In this document: positions 1-6,392 of the stretch, in pieces
Position numbering within the stretch: position 1 is the first letter of the stretch
Layout: each line of letters opens with the position of its first letter
DNA from: Aedoeadaptatus acetigenes
GTDB taxonomy: Bacteria; Bacillota; Clostridia; Tissierellales; Peptoniphilaceae
NCBI RefSeq assembly: GCF_025566985.1
Contig: NZ_JAOQJD010000017.1
Location: 1 to 23,855, forward strand
Direction: 5' to 3'
DNA: 23,855 nt
The notes under the pieces: generated by a model
The model's input: the letters and a program-made list of their open reading frames with translations, nothing else
What the model was told of the DNA's origin: nothing
Database searches by the model: none
Made by a program: the position numbers and the translations under genes

Positions 1-341
1 CCATGCTTGAAAAGAGCGACGCCATTCGAACCGCCTACATCTTAAAAGAAGGCTTTTACACCTACGTCCTTTCTCAGAACGACAAAGAAACCGCCGCCAC
101 CGCTCTTTCAAAGTGGATGGAAGAGGCAAAGAAAGGCGGGCTAAAGGAGTGGCGCTACTGCTTGCGCGCCTACAAAAACTGGTTCGATGAGATTGCCAAC
201 AGCTTTGATTACCCGTGGAGTAACGGCTACGTGGAAGGAACGCACAACAAGATCAAGACCGTGAAGCGCGTCGCTTTTGGGATGCGTAACTTTCATCATT
301 TCCGAACCAAACTGCTTTTCGTCTGTTCAAAAGACCGGTGA
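1..341 (+). CDS. ISL3 family transposase, C-terminal fragment (5' end outside window)
   Basis: About 112 residues of a DDE-type ISL3 transposase are visible; the family is normally about 400 residues, so this is the last quarter and the true start is before base 1. The ATG at 3 is internal. The segment SNGYVEGTHNKIK (E at visible residue 78) matches the family's SNG-x-x-EG-x-NKIK block, which carries the final acidic residue of the DDE triad, and it is followed by the usual conserved tail KRVAFGMRNFHHFRTKLL. The stop codon is intact and no frameshift is visible, so the element may be active, but the catalytic aspartates cannot be seen. It is transcribed towards the convergent coaD operon. Confidence 0.9.
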   Translation, partial: MLEKSDAIRTAYILKEGFYTYVLSQNDKETAATALSKWMEEAKKGGLKEWRYCLRAYKNWFDEIANSFDYPWSNGYVEGTHNKIKTVKRVAFGMRNFHHFRTKLLFVCSKDR

Positions 342-356
342 TGAATGGCATTTGGG

Positions 357-390
357 AAAACAAAAAGGAGCCTAGTTTTCACTAGACTCC
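357..390 (-). terminator. Intrinsic terminator for minus-strand transcripts, inside the IS right end
   Basis: On the minus strand a 10-bp stem (381-390 with 367-376) closes a GAAA tetraloop and is followed by TTTTTGTTTT (366 down to 357). The single non-Watson-Crick pair is U-G in minus-strand RNA but C-A in plus-strand RNA, and no T-run follows on the plus strand, so the structure serves minus-strand RNA. It would end transcripts of the operon ending at 416 and shield the transposase gene from antisense readthrough. Confidence 0.75.
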
Positions 391-415
391 CCAATGGTTG
401 ACATAGAACCTTTTT

Positions 416-850
416 TTAAAGCTCTTTTCTGTTTTCGTTAATGGTTTTGATCATGTCGGACAAGTGGACTTGGGTGTTTTCCAACATATTGTCCACGTAA
501 TCCCGAGCCGAAAGGCGAATTTGATCCGACTCAATTTCGGCGCGGTTCATGATTTCTCTGGCCTGTTCTTGGGCGGCGAGGGTGATTTCGTCTTCATTGA
601 CCAGCTTTTGTGCTTCCACATGGGCCGCTTGAATGATTTGCTTTGCCTGCATATTGGCTTCATTGACGATTTCGTCTTTGCGATCGCGAATGCTTTGCGC
701 TTCCGCTAAATCTTGAGGAAATTGAGATTCAATTTGGTTCAGAAGTTCGTTGACTTCTTCCTTGTCGACCATCACTTTTCCCGTCAAGGGGATCGTGGAA
801 CTCACTTCCAGTAAATCTTTTAAATCTTCGATGTAACGCATAACTTCCAT
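416..850 (-). CDS. Small coiled-coil protein downstream of coaD (function unknown)
   Basis: This is a 144-residue protein with no signal peptide or membrane segment. After an N-terminal piece (MRYIEDLKDLLEVSSTIPLTGKVMVDKEEV) the rest is Ala/Glu/Gln-rich and helical, with heptad-like repeats from about residue 40 to the end, reminiscent of DivIVA-like or V-ATPase subunit H-like coiled coils. Proteins of this size and pattern commonly follow coaD in clostridia and are annotated only as 'ATPase' by similarity; there is no nucleotide-binding motif here. The ATG at 848-850 follows AGGAAGG with good spacing and begins 3 bases after the coaD stop, so it is the last gene of the operon. Its TAA stop (416-418) touches the predicted IS target duplication; the length looks complete. 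The role is unknown; a structural or cell-division-related function is only a guess. Confidence 0.8.
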   Translation of the reverse strand: MEVMRYIEDLKDLLEVSSTIPLTGKVMVDKEEVNELLNQIESQFPQDLAEAQSIRDRKDEIVNEANMQAKQIIQAAHVEAQKLVNEDEITLAAQEQAREIMNRAEIESDQIRLSARDYVDNMLENTQVHLSDMIKTINENRKEL

Positions 851-853
851 AAG

Positions 854-1333
854 CTACCTTCCTCTCACTTTCCTCTTCATTGCTTCTCCCACCACTTCGG
901 GCACAAACAGCGACGTGTCGCCGTCAAACAAGGCCACTTCTCTTGCAAGGGACGAGCTGATAAACAAATGCTCCTGGGTCGTCAACAGAAAGACGGTTTC
1001 CAAATTGGTTCCGTAATTTTTGTTGGCCATGGCAACGGTGTACTCGTTTTCGAAATCCGAATTGGAGCGCAAACCGCGAACCACCGTGGAGACATTTCTT
1101 TTTTTCGCGTAATCCACGAGAAGCCCTTCGAAATGATCCACTTCGACGTCTTCATCTTCTTTTAAGGTTTCCCGCAAAAGGGCCAACCGCTCTTCTACGC
1201 TAAAGAAGCCGGGCTTTTTCTTGTTATCCAACACGGCGACGATGACTTCGCCGAAAATAGCTTTCGCCCGACGAATAATATCCAAGTGACCGTAAGTAAC
1301 CGGGTCGAAACTGCCGGCGTAAATGACTTTCAA
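854..1333 (-). CDS. coaD: Phosphopantetheine adenylyltransferase CoaD
   Basis: CoaD makes dephospho-CoA from 4'-phosphopantetheine and ATP, the penultimate step of coenzyme A synthesis, in the cytoplasm. The 159-residue length is typical. The nucleotidyltransferase signature is clear: GSFDPVTYGH near the N-terminus (H18 of the T/HxGH motif), VVRGLR near residue 88, and the C-terminal ISSSLAREV motif that binds ATP. The start is a TTG at 1331-1333, chosen because MKVIYAGSFDP is the family N-terminus; it lies 3 bases after the rsmD stop and has no convincing Shine-Dalgarno sequence, so translation is probably coupled to rsmD. With coaBC in the other operon, the window encodes three of the last CoA steps. 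rsmD-coaD adjacency is widespread in bacteria. Confidence 0.97.
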   Translation of the reverse strand: MKVIYAGSFDPVTYGHLDIIRRAKAIFGEVIVAVLDNKKKPGFFSVEERLALLRETLKEDEDVEVDHFEGLLVDYAKKRNVSTVVRGLRSNSDFENEYTVAMANKNYGTNLETVFLLTTQEHLFISSSLAREVALFDGDTSLFVPEVVGEAMKRKVRGR

Positions 1334-1336
1334 ACT

Positions 1337-1891
1337 CTAATCACAACTTTCATAAATCCAAATTTTCTTCTTTCCATAGGACTTTTCCCGAACCAATGCC
1401 AGGTGTTCGTAATGGGAAAAAGTATACTCCTTCGGCGCTTCAAATAGCATGCGACCGCCCGGCGTAAGCAAGCGGCAAGCGCCGACGGTTTGGGCCGTGC
1501 GATCGTAAAAATCACGATTCGCGTAAGGAGGATCGACGTATATGTAGTCGAATGCCGTATGTTCATTCCGGGCAAGCTCGAGGCAGTGCTCGAAAGATCC
1601 TTCCACGACCCTGCTCTTGTCATTATACCCTGTTATCTTTATATTTTCACGGGTAATTCGAAGACTTTCCCGATGATTGTCGCAAAACCACGCGGATTCG
1701 GCGCCGCGACTCAAAAACTCGATGCCCATATGACCGGTTCCGGAAAATAAATCCAATACCAGGACCCCGCTAGAGGGGCCGTAGAGCAGATTAAATACAT
1801 TTTCCTTGATGCGATCCTCCGTGGGGCGAATGCGATCGCCTTTCGGCGTTTTTAATCGCTGTCCCTTTTTTTCTCCCGCAATGACGCGCAT
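1337..1891 (-). CDS. rsmD: 16S rRNA (guanine(966)-N2)-methyltransferase RsmD
   Basis: RsmD methylates G966 of 16S rRNA in the assembling 30S subunit using S-adenosylmethionine. The protein has the family N-terminus MRVIAGEKKGQRLKTP, the RPTEDRIKENVFNLL block, SAM motif I VLDLFSGTGHMGIEFLSRGA, and the catalytic YVDPPY (N/D-PP-Y type) motif. The ATG at 1889-1891 is preferred: AAGG lies 9 bases upstream and the residues after it match the family start. An in-frame GTG at 1897 would add two residues but would sit directly on the ribosome binding site. The length from the ATG is 184 residues, as expected. It lies 45 bases after recG and directly before coaD in the same operon. Confidence 0.95.
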   Translation of the reverse strand: MRVIAGEKKGQRLKTPKGDRIRPTEDRIKENVFNLLYGPSSGVLVLDLFSGTGHMGIEFLSRGAESAWFCDNHRESLRITRENIKITGYNDKSRVVEGSFEHCLELARNEHTAFDYIYVDPPYANRDFYDRTAQTVGACRLLTPGGRMLFEAPKEYTFSHYEHLALVREKSYGKKKIWIYESCD

Positions 1892-1936
1892 GGCCACTTC
1901 CCTTCAAATTTTAGCATAATCTCTTTATCGAAACAA

Positions 1937-3967
1937 TCAAATCCCGCGTGTCCGCGCTTCGTAGGCCTCCACCGCTTTTAAAAGATCCGGCTCCTCGTTC
2001 GCGTTCAGATGGCCGCCCTCAAGGATGGCGTCGGCCTCCACCTTGGCGTAGCGCATGATGTCCATGTTTTCGAACAGATCGCCGACGCGAAATTCCACGG
2101 TGCCGGATTGGCGGGTGCCGAAAAAATCGCCGCCGCCGCGAAGTTTCATGTCTTCTTCCGCGATGTAAAAGCCGTCGTTGGAGCGTTCCATAATGCGGAG
2201 ACGCTCGTCAGCCTTCAGGCTGTCGTTTGCGCTGTGCAAAATGCAGTAAGCTGCCTGATCCCCGCGGCCAACGCGGCCCCGGAGCTGATGCAAGGTGGCG
2301 AGGCCGAAGCGATCGGCGTCGTAAACGAAGAGCAGATTGGCATTCACCACATTGACGCCCACTTCGATGACCGTGGTGGAGATCAAAATCTGCACCTCAT
2401 TCTTTTGGAAAGCTTCCATGACCGCGTTTTTTTCCTCGGAGGAAAGGGCCCCGTGTATAAGGCCCACGGAGTAGTTTTTAAAGCGATCCTCAGAAAAATA
2501 CTTGTAAACGGCCTCCGCCGCGTGGAGAGGAAAATCGGGATTTTCTTCGATAAGCGGGCAGACCACATAAATCTGTTGGCCGCTCTTCAAGAACCGCTCC
2601 ATAAAATCGTAGGCACCTTTCAGGCCCGATTCGTTGATCACCGTGGTCTGAACGGCTTTTCGGCCCTTGGGCATGGTTCGAATGGAAGAAATCTTCGTGT
2701 TGCCGTACATGACGATGCCGAGGCTTCTCGGGATCGGCGTCGCCGTCATAATCAAGCGGTCGCTTTTCGACTGCTTTTCCTGAAGGGCTTCCCGCTGCAT
2801 GACGCCGAAGCGATGTTGCTCGTCGGTGATCGTCAGGCCGATGCGGTCGCTCTTTAAATCTTCGTTGAACAGGGCGTGGGTGCCGATAATTACGTCGCAA
2901 ATGCCGCTTTCGAAATTCTCCCGAATGATTTTTTTCTTGCTCTCCTTTGTGCTCCCGGTCAAGAGCTCCACCCGCACGCCGAGAGGCATAAATAAATCGA
3001 AGGCCTCTTCGTAATGCTGCTTGGCCAGAATTTCCGTCGGCGCCATGAAAAGGGCCTGATGACCTGAGGCCACGCAGGTGGCCATGGCTAGAAAAGCGAG
3101 GACGGTCTTTCCGCTGCCCACGTCGCCCTGGACCAATCGCTCCATGCGATTAGGCGAGGCCATGTCCTGCTGAATATCCTTCCACGCCTCTTTTTGGCCT
3201 TCCGTCAACTCAAAGGGCAGCTTGGATAAAATCACTTCCGCCAAATCGGTTTTTTCCATGGAAAAGCCCGCTTCGCTCTTGCTTTGATGGAAGCGACCGA
3301 GAGCCAGTTGAAAGCAAAGAAACTCCGAAAAGATCAAGGACTGAAGGGCAACTTTTGCATCGTTTAATTGCTTCGGTCCGTGGAGTACCTTCAGGGCTTC
3401 CGCCTCCGTCATAAGGCCGTAGCGCATCCGCAAATACCTCGGCACCACCGGCGGAATAAACACGTCCCTTAGCGCCTCTTGAATGAATCTTGCCGTGGCC
3501 TTTTGTCCCACGCCGCCTAAGACGGGATAGACGGGAGAAACGGCCAGAGCTTCTTTTTGCTTCGCCTCGTCGAAAAATTTCGGCGCGGAAAAAGACAAGC
3601 GGTTTCTGAAAAATTTCGGCTTTCCGAAAATATAATAGTCCTCTCCCACCTTCAGACTCCTGTCCAAATAGGGCATGTTGAAGAAAGTCATCTCCCCTTT
3701 CCGTGCCCCGTCGGAAATAACAAAAGTCTGCATGCTCAGGCCCTTTTTTAAATAGCGGCGCGGCTTTTTTTCCACGAGACGAACGAAGTAGGTGGCGGGC
3801 TTGTCGAAATCCGCGTGGACAAAGTCTTTGAGCACGCTGCCGTCTTCGTAGCGAATCGGCAACGTATACAACAGGTCTTCCACGGTAAACACGGAGGCTT
3901 TATTTAGTTTTTCCGCAATTTTCTTGCCGATTCCCTTGATCTCTAAAATACTTGAACTGAGGTCCAT
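1937..3967 (-). CDS. recG: ATP-dependent DNA helicase RecG
   Basis: RecG is a monomeric superfamily-2 translocase that regresses stalled replication forks and processes Holliday junctions and R-loops. The 676-residue length is typical. Domains in order: an N-terminal helical/HhH part (LEIKGIGKKIAEKL, residues 8-22), an OB-fold wedge domain (about 55-135), helicase motif I GDVGSGKT (281-288), motif II DEQH (382-385) followed by RFG, motif III TATPIP, motif VI LRGRVGRG, and the C-terminal region with the RecG-type GDFFGTRQSG hook. All key residues are present. The ATG at 3965-3967 follows GGAGGAGCC. The gene lies immediately behind a terminator-like hairpin at the fakA stop, which may set its expression. 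In B. subtilis yloV is also followed by recG, there with sdaAB and sdaAA between them; these are missing here. Confidence 0.97.
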   Translation of the reverse strand: MDLSSSILEIKGIGKKIAEKLNKASVFTVEDLLYTLPIRYEDGSVLKDFVHADFDKPATYFVRLVEKKPRRYLKKGLSMQTFVISDGARKGEMTFFNMPYLDRSLKVGEDYYIFGKPKFFRNRLSFSAPKFFDEAKQKEALAVSPVYPVLGGVGQKATARFIQEALRDVFIPPVVPRYLRMRYGLMTEAEALKVLHGPKQLNDAKVALQSLIFSEFLCFQLALGRFHQSKSEAGFSMEKTDLAEVILSKLPFELTEGQKEAWKDIQQDMASPNRMERLVQGDVGSGKTVLAFLAMATCVASGHQALFMAPTEILAKQHYEEAFDLFMPLGVRVELLTGSTKESKKKIIRENFESGICDVIIGTHALFNEDLKSDRIGLTITDEQHRFGVMQREALQEKQSKSDRLIMTATPIPRSLGIVMYGNTKISSIRTMPKGRKAVQTTVINESGLKGAYDFMERFLKSGQQIYVVCPLIEENPDFPLHAAEAVYKYFSEDRFKNYSVGLIHGALSSEEKNAVMEAFQKNEVQILISTTVIEVGVNVVNANLLFVYDADRFGLATLHQLRGRVGRGDQAAYCILHSANDSLKADERLRIMERSNDGFYIAEEDMKLRGGGDFFGTRQSGTVEFRVGDLFENMDIMRYAKVEADAILEGGHLNANEEPDLLKAVEAYEARTRGI

Positions 3968-3980
3968 GGCTCCTCCAATG

Positions 3981-4003
3981 AAAAAGCAGGCCTGCGCCTG
4001 CTT
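3981..4003 (-). terminator. Terminator/attenuator hairpin between fakA and recG
   Basis: In minus-strand RNA an 8-bp perfect stem (AAGCAGGC with GCCTGCTT, plus 3996-4003 and 3984-3991) closes a GCAG loop and runs into five U residues. It begins 1-2 bases after the fakA TGA (4005-4007) and its U-tract ends 13 bases before the recG ATG, leaving no room for a separate promoter. It therefore probably acts as a partial terminator that reduces, or conditions, recG and downstream expression. Confidence 0.65.
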
Positions 4004-4004
4004 C

Positions 4005-5639
4005 TCACTCGACTGAAATTAAATAATAGTAAATGGGCTGATCGCCGCGCAAGATTTCCACATCCATGTCGGGGAAGGCTTCTTCCAGGCTTTCCTCGAG
4101 GGCTTCGGCATCGGCTTCGCTCACGTCCTCTCCGGCGTAGAGAGAGACGAATGTCGCGTCTTCATCCACCATCTTTTCGATCATTTCGACAGTGGTTTCG
4201 TTAATGGACTGACCCTTTGCCAAAATCTTCTTTCCGGAAATACCGATGTAGTCGCCTTTTTTAATGGCGATGCCGTCCATTTCCGTATCCCTCACGGCAT
4301 AGGTAACCTGGCCGGTAGTTAAATCGCCTACGGCTTCCATCATGGATTCCACATTTTCCTCTACGCCTTTGTCCGGCATAAAGTGGACGCAGGCATTGAT
4401 TCCTTCGGGGATGGATCGAGTCTTTAAGACCGTAACCTCTTTATCGGTAATCTTCGCCGCCGCTTCCGCCGCGAGGAAAATATTGCTGTTGTTGGGAAGT
4501 ACGAAAATGTGTTCTGCATTCACACGGTCGATGCCGGCCAAAATATCTTCCGTACTGGGATTCATGGTTTGTCCGCCGGTGACCAGATAATCCACGCCCA
4601 CCTGACGGAAAATTTCTTCGATGCCTTTTCCGGCGCAAATAGAGACAAAACCGTAGGGCTTCTTCTCTTCAGGTACTTCGGCATTGGAAGCTTCCACCTC
4701 GTAGTCGGTAAACAGACGCTCGGAGTGTTGCAGGCGCATATTATCGACTTTTATGTCCTTTAAAAAGCCGTAGTTCAACGCACTTTGAATGGCGAGTCCC
4801 GGATCGTTGGTGTGGACGTGGACCTTAATCATGCTGTCGTCGCCGACGACGATCAGGCTGTCGCCTCTCTCAACTAAATCCGCCTTCAGATCTTCCACGT
4901 GATTGGATTTGGTGTTAACGATAAATTCCGTGCAATAGCCGAATTTAATGTCGTCGGTAGAAATTTCCTTCCGCTCGATTTTTTGCTTGCCGTGTTCGGA
5001 TGCTTCCTCCGCTTCACCTAAGACGGCCTCACCTTTCAAGGCCTTCAGCGCCCCTTCCATAATGGTTACGAGGCCTTGGCCCCCGGCATCCACGACGCCG
5101 GCTTCTTTTAATACAGGCAAGAGGTTCGGCGTGTTGGCCAAAGATTCTTTCGCCCTTTCCAGCACGGCTTCCGAGAATAAGATCAAATCGCTGTATTTCT
5201 TCGCGTGTTTTACGGCGAAGTCGGCGCTTTCACGGCCCACAGTGAGAATCGTTCCTTCCGTAGGCTTCATGACGGCGAGATAAGTCATCTCCGATGCGCT
5301 CTTCATGGCCTGAGCCAGAACCGGCACGGTGAGCTTATCCTGCCCCTTGAGCCCTTCTGCAAAGCCTCTGAACAGTTGAGAGAGGATGACGCCGCTGTTG
5401 CCCCGGGCGCCCATGAGCGCACCTCGGCTCATTTCGCCGGCCAAGGCGCCGAGCTCCGTGGCGTCGGATGCAAGCACCTGTTTCACGGCGCTTTTTATGG
5501 TCTTCGACATATTCGTGCCCGTGTCCCCGTCGGGAACGGGAAAGACATTGAGATCGTTGACGTGTTCTTTATTTATTTCTAAAAAATTCGAGGCACTAAT
5601 CAGTGCTTCCTTAAATTCTGTAATCGTAATCTGATCCAT
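4005..5639 (-). CDS. fakA: DAK2-domain fatty acid kinase FakA-like protein (YloV)
   Basis: In staphylococci FakA phosphorylates fatty acids carried by FakB (DegV-family) proteins so that exogenous fatty acids enter phospholipid synthesis. This protein has the same architecture and length (544 residues): an N-terminal DhaL/DAK2 kinase domain with the Mg/ATP-binding block NVFPVPDGDTGTNM (residues 31-44; D37, D39, T40), GARGNSGVILSQL near residue 80, and a middle and C-terminal region containing VHVHTNDPG near residue 275. The ATG at 5637-5639 follows AGAGGTAGG and lies 9 bases after yloU, as in B. subtilis yloU-yloV. No DegV/FakB gene is in the window, so the partner must be elsewhere; the kinase role is inferred from the family. 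Confidence 0.9.
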   Translation of the reverse strand: MDQITITEFKEALISASNFLEINKEHVNDLNVFPVPDGDTGTNMSKTIKSAVKQVLASDATELGALAGEMSRGALMGARGNSGVILSQLFRGFAEGLKGQDKLTVPVLAQAMKSASEMTYLAVMKPTEGTILTVGRESADFAVKHAKKYSDLILFSEAVLERAKESLANTPNLLPVLKEAGVVDAGGQGLVTIMEGALKALKGEAVLGEAEEASEHGKQKIERKEISTDDIKFGYCTEFIVNTKSNHVEDLKADLVERGDSLIVVGDDSMIKVHVHTNDPGLAIQSALNYGFLKDIKVDNMRLQHSERLFTDYEVEASNAEVPEEKKPYGFVSICAGKGIEEIFRQVGVDYLVTGGQTMNPSTEDILAGIDRVNAEHIFVLPNNSNIFLAAEAAAKITDKEVTVLKTRSIPEGINACVHFMPDKGVEENVESMMEAVGDLTTGQVTYAVRDTEMDGIAIKKGDYIGISGKKILAKGQSINETTVEMIEKMVDEDATFVSLYAGEDVSEADAEALEESLEEAFPDMDVEILRGDQPIYYYLISVE

Positions 5640-5648
5640 AACCTACCT

Positions 5649-6002
5649 CTAGTTCATTCGTATGCCTTCGACCAAAACCTCGATTTGATCGACTTCCAAC
5701 CCGGTTAGCGACTCGATATTAAATTGAACCGTGTCAATAATATTTTGTCCGACGGTAGAAATGCGAATGCCGTACTCGATGATGACGTGTAAAAGAATGT
5801 GTACCCGTTCATTATCCGTGTACACCTCGATGCCTCTGGTGAGATTTTCAAATTTCAGCAATTGGAAAATTCCGTCCGTGGCATTTTTGCTGGCCATGCC
5901 CACGACGCCGTAACTTTCCATGGCGGAAACGCCCGCGATGGTGGCGATCACTTGATTATCTATGGTAATATTGCCCTTTTCGTTGGGGATCGTTATTTGC
6001 AT
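5649..6002 (-). CDS. yloU: Asp23/Gls24 family envelope stress response protein (YloU)
   Basis: This is a 117-residue cytoplasmic protein of the Asp23/Gls24 family. Visible features are the N-terminal strand-rich ITIPNEKGNITIDNQVIATIAGVSA, the central YGVVGM segment, and the C-terminal half containing IEYGIRISTVGQNIIDTVQ, all typical of the family. Family members associate with the membrane or envelope and are linked to wall or alkaline stress; the molecular role is not known. It is the first gene of the minus-strand operon, with an extended -10 promoter just upstream (6038-6043) and an AAAGGAGA ribosome binding site before the ATG at 6000-6002. Pairing with the DAK2 kinase gene is conserved across Firmicutes. 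Confidence 0.92.
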   Translation of the reverse strand: MQITIPNEKGNITIDNQVIATIAGVSAMESYGVVGMASKNATDGIFQLLKFENLTRGIEVYTDNERVHILLHVIIEYGIRISTVGQNIIDTVQFNIESLTGLEVDQIEVLVEGIRMN

Positions 6003-6035
6003 GATTCGTCTCCTTTCCGCTTTTGGGAATTACCG

Positions 6036-6047
6036 TCATTATATCAC
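6036..6047 (-). promoter_or_regulatory. Extended -10 promoter for the yloU-fakA-recG-rsmD-coaD operon
   Basis: On the minus strand TGATATAAT (TGn plus a perfect TATAAT, 6038-6043) lies about 36 bases upstream of the yloU ATG. There is no good -35 box at 16-18 bases, only a T-run around 6061-6066, so recognition would rely on the extended -10 element. Confidence 0.65.
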
Positions 6048-6077
6048 ATAAACATCACGGAAAAAACCGAGGCCCGA

Positions 6078-6106
6078 TTGCAATTTATTTTTCTCTGTGG
6101 TAAAAT
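6078..6106 (+). promoter_or_regulatory. rpmB: Sigma-A-type promoter for rpmB
   Basis: TTGCAA (6078-6083) and TAAAAT (6101-6106) are separated by exactly 17 bases, and the -10 carries an upstream TGn (6098-6100). This is a strong housekeeping promoter, divergent from the yloU promoter about 35 bases away. The leader is about 30 bases and ends in a GGAGGAGGT ribosome binding site (6128-6136). Confidence 0.75.
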
Positions 6107-6142
6107 AATTCGAGTTGAAAAAATGTCGGAGGAGGTGTAAGT

Positions 6143-6334
6143 ATGGCAAAAAGATGTGAAATCTGCGGAAAAGAAAAAAAATTCGGTAACTCGGTTTCCT
6201 TCTCCCACAAAAGAGGAAATAGATCTTGGTCTCCGAACCTTCAACGCGTCCGCGCCGTTGTTAACGGATCGAAAAAGAGAATTTACGTATGTACGCGTTG
6301 CCTGAGATCCGGCAAGGTTGAACGCGCCCTTTAA
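6143..6334 (+). CDS. rpmB: 50S ribosomal protein L28 (zinc-binding form)
   Basis: L28 is a small basic structural protein of the large ribosomal subunit. The 63-residue length and the family sequence (MAKRCEICGK, FGNSVSFSHKRGNRSW, PNLQ) are typical. Four cysteines in two CxxC pairs (C5/C8 and C50/C53) form the zinc-ribbon 'C+' version. The ATG at 6143 follows a very strong GGAGGAGGT. It lies on the plus strand, divergent from yloU, the same arrangement as in B. subtilis. A terminator starts 7 bases after the stop codon. Confidence 0.98.
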   Translation: MAKRCEICGKEKKFGNSVSFSHKRGNRSWSPNLQRVRAVVNGSKKRIYVCTRCLRSGKVERAL

Positions 6335-6340
6335 TCACGA

Positions 6341-6368
6341 GTCGATTCTTGAAGAATCGGCTTTTTTT
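6341..6368 (+). terminator. Intrinsic terminator after rpmB, directly before the dehydrogenase gene
   Basis: GTCGATTC pairs with GAATCGGC (one U-G wobble in plus-strand RNA) around a short TTGAA loop, followed by seven T residues. It ends only about 24 bases before the next ATG (6393), with the ribosome binding site AAGGAGG in between, so the downstream dehydrogenase is likely expressed only by readthrough. Confidence 0.8.
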
Positions 6369-6392
6369 ATCGCTTTTTTTAAGGAGGATCCT

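Larger units (their letters stand above)
1..410 (+). mobile_element. Right end of an ISL3-family insertion sequence (left part outside window)
   Basis: The element contains the transposase C-terminus (to 341), a short non-coding tail with a hairpin (367-390), and a terminal motif GGTTGACATAGAACC at 396-410. Read from outside inward this is GGTTCTATGTCAACC, which resembles the GG(C/T)TCT-TGTCAA type of terminal inverted repeats of ISL3-family elements. ISL3 elements usually make 8-bp target duplications, so the duplicated target would be the T-rich bases 411-418. The left inverted repeat lies before the window, so the boundary is inferred from one end only. Confidence 0.8.

Noticed and set aside
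2009..2857. Long plus-strand open frame (282 codons) opposite recG
   Set aside because: It lies wholly antisense to a clear full-length RecG, has no ribosome binding site or recognisable motif, and such frames arise from the GC-biased third positions of the real gene. The same applies to other long antisense frames, for example opposite fakA, priA and coaBC.
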